Assembly (NCBI GenBank): GCA_014381825.1 | Contig: JACNKX010000041.1 | Coordinates: 1-37,608, forward strand | DNA length: 37,608 nt | Direction of reading: 5' to 3' | From: Planctomycetota bacterium | GTDB lineage: Bacteria; Planctomycetota; Planctomycetia; Pirellulales; Pirellulaceae | Shown: piece by piece, positions 1 through 7,387 of the stretch | Position numbering within the stretch: the stretch's first letter is position 1 | Layout of the letters: each line of letters begins with the position of its first letter | Made by a program: the position numbers and the translations under genes | The notes under the pieces: model-generated | Seen by the model: only the letters and a program-made list of their open reading frames with translations | Told to the model about the DNA's origin: nothing | The model's database searches: none

Positions 1-358
1 CGGAGTCATTGTCTGAATCCGAGTCGCTATCGGAATCTGAATCACTATCGCTGTCCGAATCCGAGTCGCTATCGGAATCACTATCGCTGTCTGAATCCGA
101 GTCGCTGTCCGAGTCACTATCGCTATCCGAGTCGGAGTCACTGTCGGTATCCGTATCCGAGTCGCTATCGTCGTCGTCGTCCGACGGAGGATCACAAGCT
201 GGGTTCTCTTCACACGGGACTTGATCGTCGTCATCATCTGCATCTGCATCCGTGTCCGTGTCCGTGTCCGTGTCCGTGTCCGCGTCCGTGTCCGTGTCCG
301 AATCTGAATCGGAATCGGAATCGGAATCGGAATCGGAATCGGAATCGGAATCGGAATC
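1..358 (-). repeat. Ser-Asp / Asp-Thr low-complexity coding repeat
   Basis: This is a run of six-base units such as GATTCC, GACTCG, GATAGC and GACACG (read on the minus strand). They encode Ser-Asp, then Asp-Thr, then Ser-Asp dipeptides. The first block (about 305-355) is nearly invariant at DNA level, and the block at 255-300 is nearly invariant GACACG. The part nearest the left edge varies its codons more. The nearly identical blocks suggest recent slippage expansion, so copy number may vary between strains and assemblies may collapse it. Confidence 0.9.
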
Positions 359-1453
359 TCCAGTTCCGTAACAGTTCATGGCTTCGGCGATAGCGAGCTC
401 GGCCTCCAGATAATCAATCGTCGCTTGCGGCTCGCCGTTACCAATGGCGTCGGCCAGTTGCTGATTTAATTCGTCGATTAGGAATTGTTTCATCTCCTCG
501 CAAGCATCTTCAGCTTCATCTCCGGCGGGGGTACCGGGGTCTACAATGATCCCATTCGCCAAGCCATCCAGGTCACCTCGGCCACCATCTTGTAGAAATA
601 GGGCGATGTGATTGCCGTCAATCAATGCACCTGTCGTCCCGTTGAACGGGAATGGATGCAGATCCCCGGTCACGGCGTCTTGCTTCAGATATCCGTTAGG
701 TCGGCTTTCGGTGGGTAGCGAGATATTTACCTCGGCGATACCACCTACTGACACGTCGTGTAATTCGAAAGCGATCAGCCCGAATTCCAGCTCAATCCCT
801 AGCTGCTCCGGTGAAATAACGCGACTCTGAACAGCGCGTAATGAGTTAGCACCACTGTCAACGGTTACGAAATGGCCGGAGGCGACATCTGGAAAACTCG
901 CAACATTGCTTTGCGCAGCATCGGGGAGGCCATCAAGGTTACCGTCTCCGTTATTTGGCGCTAAATTCTCGATAGCGTGATCGATGCCGTCAACGTCGGC
1001 GCTCACTGCGTCTTGCAGCGTATTGAGGTATTCGACGATTGCGTCGACATCAGCATCCGATATCGAACCGTTGTGGTCCAGATCGAGAGCAGCGATCGAT
1101 TCATCGGTAAACTCCACACCGGCTTCCACGTTGCTAACGGCATTGGTCACCAGCAGCGCATCGATCGGCGTTATTGTCCCATCGCCATTCGTGTCATACC
1201 CACTCGCGATCGCTTGGTTCGTTGCCATTAAACCTTGCGCGGCGACCGCTACGTTATCTGGTGGAAGGTTCGTTACTTCATCTGCCGTTGGCTCTTGCAG
1301 CTGAAGGTCAGCAGCGCGCAAATAGCGAGGCTCAAGTGACTCGAAGCGAGCGCGACTTGGACAACACTTGCGGGCTCGACGTCGTTTTCGACCGCGCCCA
1401 AGCTTCCATACCTTCAGCGATTCCCAAGTCCAGAACGCAAACGGCTTACTCAT
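1..1453 (-). CDS. Secreted calcium-binding surface protein, LEPR N-terminus, dockerin, choice-of-anchor-U-like domain and Ser-Asp tail (3' end beyond window)
   Basis: This reading frame is open from an ATG at 1453 to the left edge without a stop, so at least 484 residues are encoded and the C-terminus is missing. A basic N-terminus leads into [13 protein letters not shown] (about residues 34-46), the LEPR-type export region of planctomycete giant surface proteins. Two calcium-loop motifs follow, [13 protein letters not shown] near residue 87 and [14 protein letters not shown] near 125, which together make a type I dockerin. Residues of about 166-310 run from [11 protein letters not shown] through NVASFP to [13 protein letters not shown] and DPGTPA, matching my recollection of the choice-of-anchor U domain. 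From about residue 365 onward the protein is almost pure Ser-Asp and Asp-Thr dipeptides, with one island holding two cysteines (CEENPAC). A purine-rich GGGG lies about ten bases before the start. The likely role is a cell-surface or matrix protein; the anchor is not visible. The serine/glutamate/leucine frame on the + strand is only its shadow. Confidence 0.88.
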   Translation of the reverse strand, partial: MSKPFAFWTWESLKVWKLGRGRKRRRARKCCPSRARFESLEPRYLRAADLQLQEPTADEVTNLPPDNVAVAAQGLMATNQAIASGYDTNGDGTITPIDALLVTNAVSNVEAGVEFTDESIAALDLDHNGSISDADVDAIVEYLNTLQDAVSADVDGIDHAIENLAPNNGDGNLDGLPDAAQSNVASFPDVASGHFVTVDSGANSLRAVQSRVISPEQLGIELEFGLIAFELHDVSVGGIAEVNISLPTESRPNGYLKQDAVTGDLHPFPFNGTTGALIDGNHIALFLQDGGRGDLDGLANGIIVDPGTPAGDEAEDACEEMKQFLIDELNQQLADAIGNGEPQATIDYLEAELAIAEAMNCYGTGDSDSDSDSDSDSDSDSDSDSDTDTDADTDTDTDTDTDADADDDDDQVPCEENPACDPPSDDDDDSDSDTDTDSDSDSDSDSDSDSDSDSDSDSDSDSDSDSDSDSDSDSDSDSDSDNDS

Positions 1454-1891
1454 TGCTGCATCCCCTTTTTCTTCTCTGAAGCTGCCGGCATTCAGCGTTT
1501 AGCAAGCATCGTTTGACTGTTGCCAGAGAGAGCCTGCCGAGCTCGTTGAATACTGATTTCTCATTGCCAATCGCTTGCCCTACAAAGCGCCTTCTCGCCT
1601 TGAAATCCAAGCGGCTTTCGACGTCTGCCATCGTCCTACCCAGGAAAACTGGTGAACAAAGTATCAGTCCCTCAACCGAGTGTCAAACAAATTCTGAAGA
1701 ATCTTTTGGATCCGTCGAATCGAGCGATCTGGATGTGGATGGGTAACCGAAATCAGCAACGTTACCGTACGCAGATCGCACAGCCCCGGGGGTTAGCTTG
1801 TCACATCGGAGACCTGCGGCCAGAGGTTACTGGAAGGTCGGGGATCCTTCGCCGCGCGCGAAGTGCGCATCGCTTCGCCGATTGTCGCTGC
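1454..1891. other. Intergenic region between surface protein and symporter
   Basis: These 438 bases hold the upstream region of the surface protein and the 3' flank of the symporter, both on the minus strand. Short open frames on both strands here lack convincing ribosome-binding sites or recognisable products. A small hairpin (CTTCGC, five-base loop, GCGAAG) sits at 1847-1863, about 30 bases beyond the symporter stop. It has no following T-run, so it is only a weak terminator candidate. No promoter was recognised with confidence. Confidence 0.4.
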
Positions 1892-3535
1892 TTACCAAAA
1901 TGCAACGAATACGACGTACGCAGATCCCGCCACGCAAACCACGGCCCATGGAACTGGGTTCAGCCACGTTGGGACGCGGTCGGAGAAGGGATGCTCGCGG
2001 ATTGGTGGTAGCTGTTCGCGGCTTCGCAGGAGCCAGCCGGTGTCTTTGGTCTCGGCGAGTTGGTCTTGAGATTGCCGACCGAGACGTAGCGTTGTGACTG
2101 CAATCGCTAAGCTCGTGAACAGCACCGACCAGCCGAACGATGTCCATCGCGTTGTAAACCAGGACGGTAACCACTCGTTCTCGAAGAACTGTCGGTCAAC
2201 GAGCGCGATGACTCCGTAGCTCGCTCCGACGACGAGGCCGATCAATCCGCTACGACGATGCGCTGGCGTGAGCACACCGGCCAAGTACGTAATCAGCAAC
2301 GGTGTTGCGAAGACCGAGATCAACGTCGTGAACGCCTTGATCATGTTTTGCTGTTTGGCGATGAACGGCAAGTAGAGGAAGCCAAGTGCGAGCACACCGA
2401 TCGTGGCAACGCGCCCAACAAGTACGTAGTGGTGGTCGTCGCGATCGCGAACGAGGAAGCGGGCGTAGATGTCGCGTGTAAAGATCGCTGACAACGCGGA
2501 CCCCATCGAGTCGAACGTACTGACGATCGCCGCAACGACTCCAGCGACAACGATGCCTTTCAACCCGGGACCGAGAAACGCGTTCGCTAGCAGCGGATAA
2601 ACCGTATCGGCTTCGGCATCGGGAATGAATTGGAAGTCAGGCAGCGCGCGAGCCAAGATGCCGAGCGAAGCCGAGACGAGCATGATCGGCAAGCTCAGGG
2701 CGACTCCAAACAACGCAGCCATCTTCATGTCCCACAGCGAACGCGCACCCATTAACCGCATGGTTTGCGTGTGGTTCACCGTCCAGTATCCGCTGCCGAT
2801 AATCGTCCAAGCGACGACGACCATCCAAGGTGGAGTCGCGTTATCGTCTCCCCAATAGCGACCGATGTGTGCCATGTCGGTTCGTCCCGTGCGATCGAGT
2901 TCCGCCGTCAAACCACTCCAACCGCCAGCAGCTTGCCAAATCGTGCCAAAGATGATCAATGCGGCGATCATCATCACGATGCCTTGCGCGGCATCGGTCC
3001 AGACGACGCTACGCAATCCGCCAAACGCCGTATAGAACCCGGCAAAAATCACTAGCACGACAATCAGACTCCACGCCTGGACCGTGCTCATCCCAACCAA
3101 TTCGGTCAGCAAGAGATGTGCGGACCAGAGAATCAGACCCAGCATACTGCTGCGATATTGAAGCTGAATCAACGCGCTCAAAACGCGTGTCGAGGGTCCG
3201 AAGCGAGCCTCGAGATACTCGGCGTTCGTAAAGAAACCGGCTCGATACATCTTCGGCACAACGAAGAACGCAGCCAAAATCGCACCGGCGACACTGCCGA
3301 TGGCATAGACCGAGACGATGTGAATTCCTTCTTTGAACGTGCTGCCGGTGACACCAACGATATCTGCGTTGTCGACATTCGTGGCAAACATCGACAAACC
3401 AACAGCCCACCACGGCAGCGCGCGTCCTCCGAGAAACCATTCGCTGCTCGTCTCGGTACCTCTCGCAAGGTAGATGCCATACGCGATGACGGCACCGTTA
3501 ACCACGAAAACGATCAACCAATCGATTGGGGTCAT
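1892..3535 (-). CDS. Sodium/solute symporter (SSS family)
   Basis: This 547-residue inner-membrane protein has many hydrophobic segments spread over its length. It carries the SSS-type sequence AFGGLRSVVWTDAAQG at about residues 170-185 and the early FLGGRALPWW motif seen in sodium/glucose-type symporters. It should import a small solute with sodium; the substrate cannot be read from the sequence. The frame can be extended nine codons to a TTG, but the ATG at 3535, preceded by CGGA at about -7, fits an SSS N-terminus (MTPIDWLIV) better. It lies 67 bases downstream of the DUF1501 gene on the same strand, so the two are probably co-transcribed. The C-terminal part after the last conserved helices includes a charged linker (residues about 490-525) and a final membrane helix. 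Confidence 0.88.
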   Translation of the reverse strand: MTPIDWLIVFVVNGAVIAYGIYLARGTETSSEWFLGGRALPWWAVGLSMFATNVDNADIVGVTGSTFKEGIHIVSVYAIGSVAGAILAAFFVVPKMYRAGFFTNAEYLEARFGPSTRVLSALIQLQYRSSMLGLILWSAHLLLTELVGMSTVQAWSLIVVLVIFAGFYTAFGGLRSVVWTDAAQGIVMMIAALIIFGTIWQAAGGWSGLTAELDRTGRTDMAHIGRYWGDDNATPPWMVVVAWTIIGSGYWTVNHTQTMRLMGARSLWDMKMAALFGVALSLPIMLVSASLGILARALPDFQFIPDAEADTVYPLLANAFLGPGLKGIVVAGVVAAIVSTFDSMGSALSAIFTRDIYARFLVRDRDDHHYVLVGRVATIGVLALGFLYLPFIAKQQNMIKAFTTLISVFATPLLITYLAGVLTPAHRRSGLIGLVVGASYGVIALVDRQFFENEWLPSWFTTRWTSFGWSVLFTSLAIAVTTLRLGRQSQDQLAETKDTGWLLRSREQLPPIREHPFSDRVPTWLNPVPWAVVCVAGSAYVVFVAFW

Positions 3536-3602
3536 AGCGATCCGAGCATTGATGTGCTGCAACAGTCGAAGCTAGAATTCAACGTCACGGCCGGCGAAAC
3601 AC

Positions 3603-4946
3603 TCACAGCAACTCGGACGGTACTTCGCCATCGGGAGCAAGATGAATAGGACGGCCAGTAAGATCGTTGATCGTGTGGTCCGGTTTCAGCCCGAGAGCCG
3701 AATAAATAATCGCGTTGAAGTCAGCGGGCTTAATCGGTCGCGATATCGGATGTTCGGCTTTTGAGTTCGTGCTGCCGATAATCTGTCCGTGCTTAAAGCC
3801 ACCGCCTGCGAGCAGGATGCTCTGTGCTTGTGGCCAGTGATCGCGGCCCCGATTTTTGTTGATGACAGGTGTCCGACCGAATTCGCCCGCAGTAACGACG
3901 AGCGTGTCGTCAAGCATGCCACGGTCGGCCAAATCTTTAATCAACACACCCACCGCCTTATCGTGACGCGGCAGCTTGTCGTCGAGGCGGCCTTTAATGT
4001 CGCCGTGGTCATCCCAATAACCTGTGTTCAATGTCACAAATCGGACGCCTGCCTCGACGAACCGCCGCGCGAGCAGAGCTTGCTCGCCCCAGCCCGGACC
4101 GTAAAGCTCACGCAACTTTGGATCTTCATCGTCCAAGTCAAAAGCCTTGCGTGCACGACCAGACAGGATGACTTCTTGAGCTTGTCGACTGATGTCGTCT
4201 AAGTTGTCGAATTCGTTCTTTTGATCGACATCACGACGCAATCGATCGAACTGCCCCGCCAGTGACACGCGGTTCAAGACGCGATCGGCGGTCAGGCCGT
4301 CCACCAACGAAAAACTCTTGTCGCTGCCCGTTGGCAAGCGGCCTGCTTCGTTGCCATAACTGAAGTCGCCAATGCGAAACGGATTGTGAGCGACTCCGAG
4401 ATATGCGCCGCCATGGAATCCGAATCCGCCATCATTCATATTGATGCCGCTCGGCACACCCGGCTGCCGCGGGCCAAGTAAATGCGACGCGATGGCCTGC
4501 ATCGAAGGATTGCGAGGAATCCGATCCGATCCAGTCGCTCCTGTGTAACCCGTCAGCATCCAATGAGCCGCTGCCCAATGATCGCCGTTACCATGCGTGA
4601 AGCTGCGGATAATCGAACACTTATCCATCACCTCCGCGTGGTGCGGCATCAATTCGCAAATTCGCAGTCCCGATAACGTCGTCTCGATCGATTCGTATGG
4701 CCCGCGCACTTCTGCAGGCTGATCAGGCTTCATGTCAAACGTATCAAGCTGCGACGGACCACCGTGTTGCCAAATCAGGATGATGGAACGCTTCGAGGCG
4801 TGCTTACGGGTCGCACCTCTCGCCTCGAGCTTCATCAGATCGGTCAGCCCAAACCCACCGAGTCCGAACGAACCGATCTGAATGAACCTTCGGCGGTTCA
4901 GCCCGTCACAAAGTCGATTTCTCGAATTGCTCACAATTCTTAACAT
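3603..4946 (-). CDS. DUF1501 family protein, Tat-exported
   Basis: A 447-residue protein of the DUF1501 family, which has a sulfatase/alkaline-phosphatase-like fold and is expanded in planctomycetes; its exact substrate is not established. A twin-arginine type signal with NRRRFIQIG is at residues 17-25, followed by a hydrophobic Gly/Leu stretch. WQHGGPSQLDTFD (59-71) and a C-terminal AGEFGRTP and GRDHWP segment are characteristic family motifs. Unlike the other two DUF1501 genes in this window it has no DUF1549/DUF1553 gene upstream; a symporter follows instead. The ATG at 4946 has a weak GAGAA about ten bases upstream. Product location should be periplasmic or outer surface. Confidence 0.88.
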   Translation of the reverse strand: MLRIVSNSRNRLCDGLNRRRFIQIGSFGLGGFGLTDLMKLEARGATRKHASKRSIILIWQHGGPSQLDTFDMKPDQPAEVRGPYESIETTLSGLRICELMPHHAEVMDKCSIIRSFTHGNGDHWAAAHWMLTGYTGATGSDRIPRNPSMQAIASHLLGPRQPGVPSGINMNDGGFGFHGGAYLGVAHNPFRIGDFSYGNEAGRLPTGSDKSFSLVDGLTADRVLNRVSLAGQFDRLRRDVDQKNEFDNLDDISRQAQEVILSGRARKAFDLDDEDPKLRELYGPGWGEQALLARRFVEAGVRFVTLNTGYWDDHGDIKGRLDDKLPRHDKAVGVLIKDLADRGMLDDTLVVTAGEFGRTPVINKNRGRDHWPQAQSILLAGGGFKHGQIIGSTNSKAEHPISRPIKPADFNAIIYSALGLKPDHTINDLTGRPIHLAPDGEVPSELL

Positions 4947-5473
4947 CTAAAGTTCTCATTGATCGGGCAGCACAAGCGGCGGCGTGAATCGTCGTGGGGA
5001 CTGCGAAGCATTCTATGCGGCAAGTTGGCGGCGTGCAATTTCAACTTCAGGACGAAGTTTGATTTAGCAACAAGGCGTAGATCAATCCAGCATCGGCGCT
5101 AGGAGTGGGTCGATATTAGTCCAGCATCTCGGTGGGACCGGTTGTCCCGAAGGGATCGATCATCGCGAACGCCGCTTTTCTTCCTTCGCTGCCGTTGGCA
5201 AGGGAAGCAGCCCTCGCACTTCTCGCACCTGGCCGTGACCGCTTCCGCGGATAGGACGTTTACTCAAACTGAAAATGGAGTTGGGAATAATGGGACAGGC
5301 ACCGTGATGGGATGATCTGCAGTGACTCCGAAGCACACTCAAGCACGGAGCCAGTCCGCATTCTCACTAACGCTTTCACATTGACTTCGTTTCGCTCTCA
5401 AAAAACGGAGGTGGATGCCAATATCGAAACCAACCCACGGAGGCTGTCAAAAAACTCATGTTGACAGAACTCT
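4947..5473. other. Intergenic region between DUF1501 gene and blaI-type promoter
   Basis: About 530 bases without a credible gene; a 60-codon minus-strand frame at 5160-5342 has no family features. The segment around 5271-5303 contains TGAAAATGGAGTTGGGAA followed by TGGGACAGGCACC. This resembles, from memory, a motif often found next to Y1-type (REP-associated) transposase genes, but no transposase is present here. Divergent promoters for the flanking genes must lie in this region. Only those of the blaI side are listed separately. Confidence 0.35.
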
Positions 5474-5486
5474 TACCCCGATAGTA
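5474..5486 (+). promoter_or_regulatory. BlaI-like operator, copy 1
   Basis: TACCCCGATAGTA has the TAC...GTA dyad typical of BlaI/MecI operators. It lies within a 19-base unit beginning AACTCTTAC at 5468, which recurs 25 bases downstream with four differences. It would be bound by the repressor encoded just downstream. Confidence 0.55.
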
Positions 5487-5512
5487 GACAGTAACTCTTA
5501 CTGCGGTAGTAT
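5485..5512 (+). promoter_or_regulatory. Candidate promoter of the blaI-blaR1-secretin operon
   Basis: TAGACA at 5485-5490 and TAGTAT at 5507-5512 are separated by 16 bases and match the vegetative -35/-10 pattern at five and four positions. The start codon follows 37 bases later. The -10 overlaps operator copy 2 and the -35 abuts operator copy 1, as expected for a BlaI-repressed promoter. An alternative is TTGACA at 5461-5466, but it lacks a good -10. Confidence 0.42.
5499..5511 (+). promoter_or_regulatory. BlaI-like operator, copy 2
   Basis: TACTGCGGTAGTA has perfect TACT/AGTA arms. Together with copy 1 it gives the shared form TACYSCGRTAGTA, 25 bases centre to centre, which would place two repressor dimers near the same DNA face (about 2.4 turns). 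It overlaps the proposed -10 element. Confidence 0.58.
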
Positions 5513-5549
5513 TTCATCGACGCTAGCAAGAATCGAACGGATTCGACTC

Positions 5550-5948
5550 ATGGGAAAGAAGCGGACGCAACTGGCTGAGTTGCAACTCGCCATCATGGAT
5601 GTGCTTTGGGATCGCGGCGAGGCGACGGTTGGCGAAGTACGCGACGCGCTTAATAAAACGCGTTCTCTCGCCTATACGACGGTCGGCACAATGCTGATGA
5701 AGATGGAGCGACGTGACTTCGTCAAGAAGCGTCAAGGCGACGGGCGGGCTCACGTCTTTCGACCTCTGATTAAACGCGAGGACGTCAGCCGCTCGATGGT
5801 GTCGGATCTGGCAACGCGATTGTTCGCCGGTGACGTCTCGGAAATGTTCTGTCATTTGTTGGCCGAGTGTGACGTGTCGCGAGAGGAACTGAGTCGCCTC
5901 AAGAAACTCATCCGGCAGAAGGAGCAAAAGCTGAAAGATGACGAATGA
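5550..5948 (+). CDS. BlaI/MecI/CopY family transcriptional repressor
   Basis: A 132-residue winged-helix repressor. The N-terminus (LAELQLAIMDVLWDRG, about 8-23) and the recognition region (RSLAYTTVGTMLMKMERRDF) match the BlaI family, and the acidic/basic helical C-terminus fits the dimerisation part. In characterised BlaI systems the dimer represses its own operon and is cleaved after the membrane protease BlaR1 is activated. The frame is open back to an ATG at 5415, but that start lies upstream of the operators. The ATG at 5550 gives the normal family length and follows CGGA with eight bases between. The stop overlaps the next gene by 11 bases, indicating translational coupling. Confidence 0.9.
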   Translation: MGKKRTQLAELQLAIMDVLWDRGEATVGEVRDALNKTRSLAYTTVGTMLMKMERRDFVKKRQGDGRAHVFRPLIKREDVSRSMVSDLATRLFAGDVSEMFCHLLAECDVSREELSRLKKLIRQKEQKLKDDE

Positions 5949-7341
5949 CCTAGATGCTTTGGCACAAGTCGTCTTCGTGCTACTAGCGACATACTTCTTA
6001 CACTCCACTTGCTTGTTGATCGCTGCGTGGATTGGAACGCGGCTCTTCCGTGTTCGCAACATGCTGGTCATAGAACGAGTTTGGAAGATGGCGGCGGTCA
6101 CGGGGTTGGTCACCGCCCCGCTTCAAGTCGCAATGGGGATTCACCCGGTCGTCGAGATCGCGATTGGCGAAGCCACATTGTCAACATCAGAGTCTACGAT
6201 CGTTGACATGGAAACGCCATCGACGCATTCTAGCATCACGTACCGCGCAACGGCGCGATCTCCTGTCGTCAACACGTTTGCCGACAGACACGCTCCCACA
6301 CCTGCCCCACTCCCTAGACTGCCACACTACTCTTCTGATCGCACGAAGGAGACTGTTGTCGAGCAAAGTTCAGTGTCAGCGTCAGCACTTTGGCTACCGC
6401 TTTCACGTCACGTCATTGGCTCGGCGGCAGCCTGCGCGATTGCGTTCTTCGGACTCGCCCGATTCAGTTTACAGTCGTTACGATTTCGTCACCGGTTTCG
6501 AGAATGCAAATCAATCGATTCAGGTGCGTCGCGACGCATGCTCGATCGACTGCTGGAAACCACTGACATCCGACGAGCAGTGCGTCTTGAATCCTCGACT
6601 CAATTCAACGAACCAGTGGCATTCGGTGTCTGGCGATGGCGGATCATATTGCCACACTACATTAACGAGCGTTTAAGTGCAGAGGAGCTGAGGGCGCTGC
6701 TGGCACACGAACTTGCTCATCTTGTGCGAGGAGACTCGCTTTGGGTGTGGATTGGTCGCGTGTTATGCCTATGTTTCGGCTTTCAACCGCTCAACTTCCT
6801 GGCCCGACGGCGATGGCAGCACGCCGCCGAGTTCCTCTGTGATGATTGGGCAATTCAACACAACGCGAATCCGCTGGCCCTGGCGAAGTGCCTGACGCAA
6901 TTCGCCGAATGGCGTCTCGATCGCTGCGATCTATCTGGAGTGCTTGCAGTAACTGGCGATAGTGCGGCGGTTACCGAACGTGTCGAGCGACTCGTCAACG
7001 CGTCGCCAACACACGTTTCCTCCGGTCGAAAGTGGATGCTCCCTCTCTCTGTGGGTTGTGCATTCGTCTTGATGACCGTGGCCGGGCCGAGAGCTTCATG
7101 GCGGCAAGCTACGGCAAACGAGACGACCGTCCAGAAGGATGAATCCTCTACTGGCCGTGAAATCCTTACAGAGGATCTCCGGCAAGCATTGGCGGAGCTC
7201 GAGCAATGTCAGCACTTACTCGCTAACGCTTCTTCGCCGGAGCTGCGCGAGTTGGCTTCTCGAATCCGCCGGCGCGGCGACGTATTACGACGCTATCACA
7301 AGTCACTCTCATTCGCAGTTGATGATACTGACCCCGAATGA
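5938..7341 (+). CDS. M56 family membrane metalloprotease, BlaR1-like, without penicillin-binding sensor domain
   Basis: A 467-residue membrane protein with hydrophobic segments at the N-terminus (about 8-35), 42-62, 160-180, 271-287 and 365-382. The zinc-protease motif HELAH is at residues 257-261 in a cytoplasmic loop. In the family it is activated by an external signal and then triggers repressor cleavage. The tail after the last membrane segment is only about 85 residues and looks helical and charged, so the penicillin-binding sensor domain of true BlaR1 is absent and the signal is unlikely to be a beta-lactam sensed directly. It overlaps blaI by 11 bases, and the secretin-like gene follows after 46 bases, so all three form one operon. 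Confidence 0.88.
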   Translation: MTNDLDALAQVVFVLLATYFLHSTCLLIAAWIGTRLFRVRNMLVIERVWKMAAVTGLVTAPLQVAMGIHPVVEIAIGEATLSTSESTIVDMETPSTHSSITYRATARSPVVNTFADRHAPTPAPLPRLPHYSSDRTKETVVEQSSVSASALWLPLSRHVIGSAAACAIAFFGLARFSLQSLRFRHRFRECKSIDSGASRRMLDRLLETTDIRRAVRLESSTQFNEPVAFGVWRWRIILPHYINERLSAEELRALLAHELAHLVRGDSLWVWIGRVLCLCFGFQPLNFLARRRWQHAAEFLCDDWAIQHNANPLALAKCLTQFAEWRLDRCDLSGVLAVTGDSAAVTERVERLVNASPTHVSSGRKWMLPLSVGCAFVLMTVAGPRASWRQATANETTVQKDESSTGREILTEDLRQALAELEQCQHLLANASSPELRELASRIRRRGDVLRRYHKSLSFAVDDTDPE

Positions 7342-7387
7342 CATCCGCATTGCTGCCAAGTCACCTACTCAATACAGGAGATTCACG

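Noticed and set aside
9-224. Plus-strand Ser/Glu/Leu-rich open frame
   Set aside because: It is the antisense shadow of the Ser-Asp repeat in the minus-strand surface protein, which has recognisable domains upstream in frame.
1-358. CRISPR-like or satellite array at the left edge
   Set aside because: The six-base units keep the reading frame and encode Ser-Asp/Asp-Thr, so they are a coding repeat; there are no spacers.
1446-1631. 61-codon minus-strand frame upstream of the surface protein
   Set aside because: It overlaps the start of the real gene, has no good ribosome-binding site or family features.
5523-6113. 196-codon minus-strand frame opposite blaI/blaR1
   Set aside because: Antisense to two well-supported overlapping genes, with no recognisable motif.
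5938-7341. Calling a beta-lactam resistance locus
   Set aside because: No beta-lactamase or penicillin-binding protein gene is present and the sensor domain of BlaR1 is missing.
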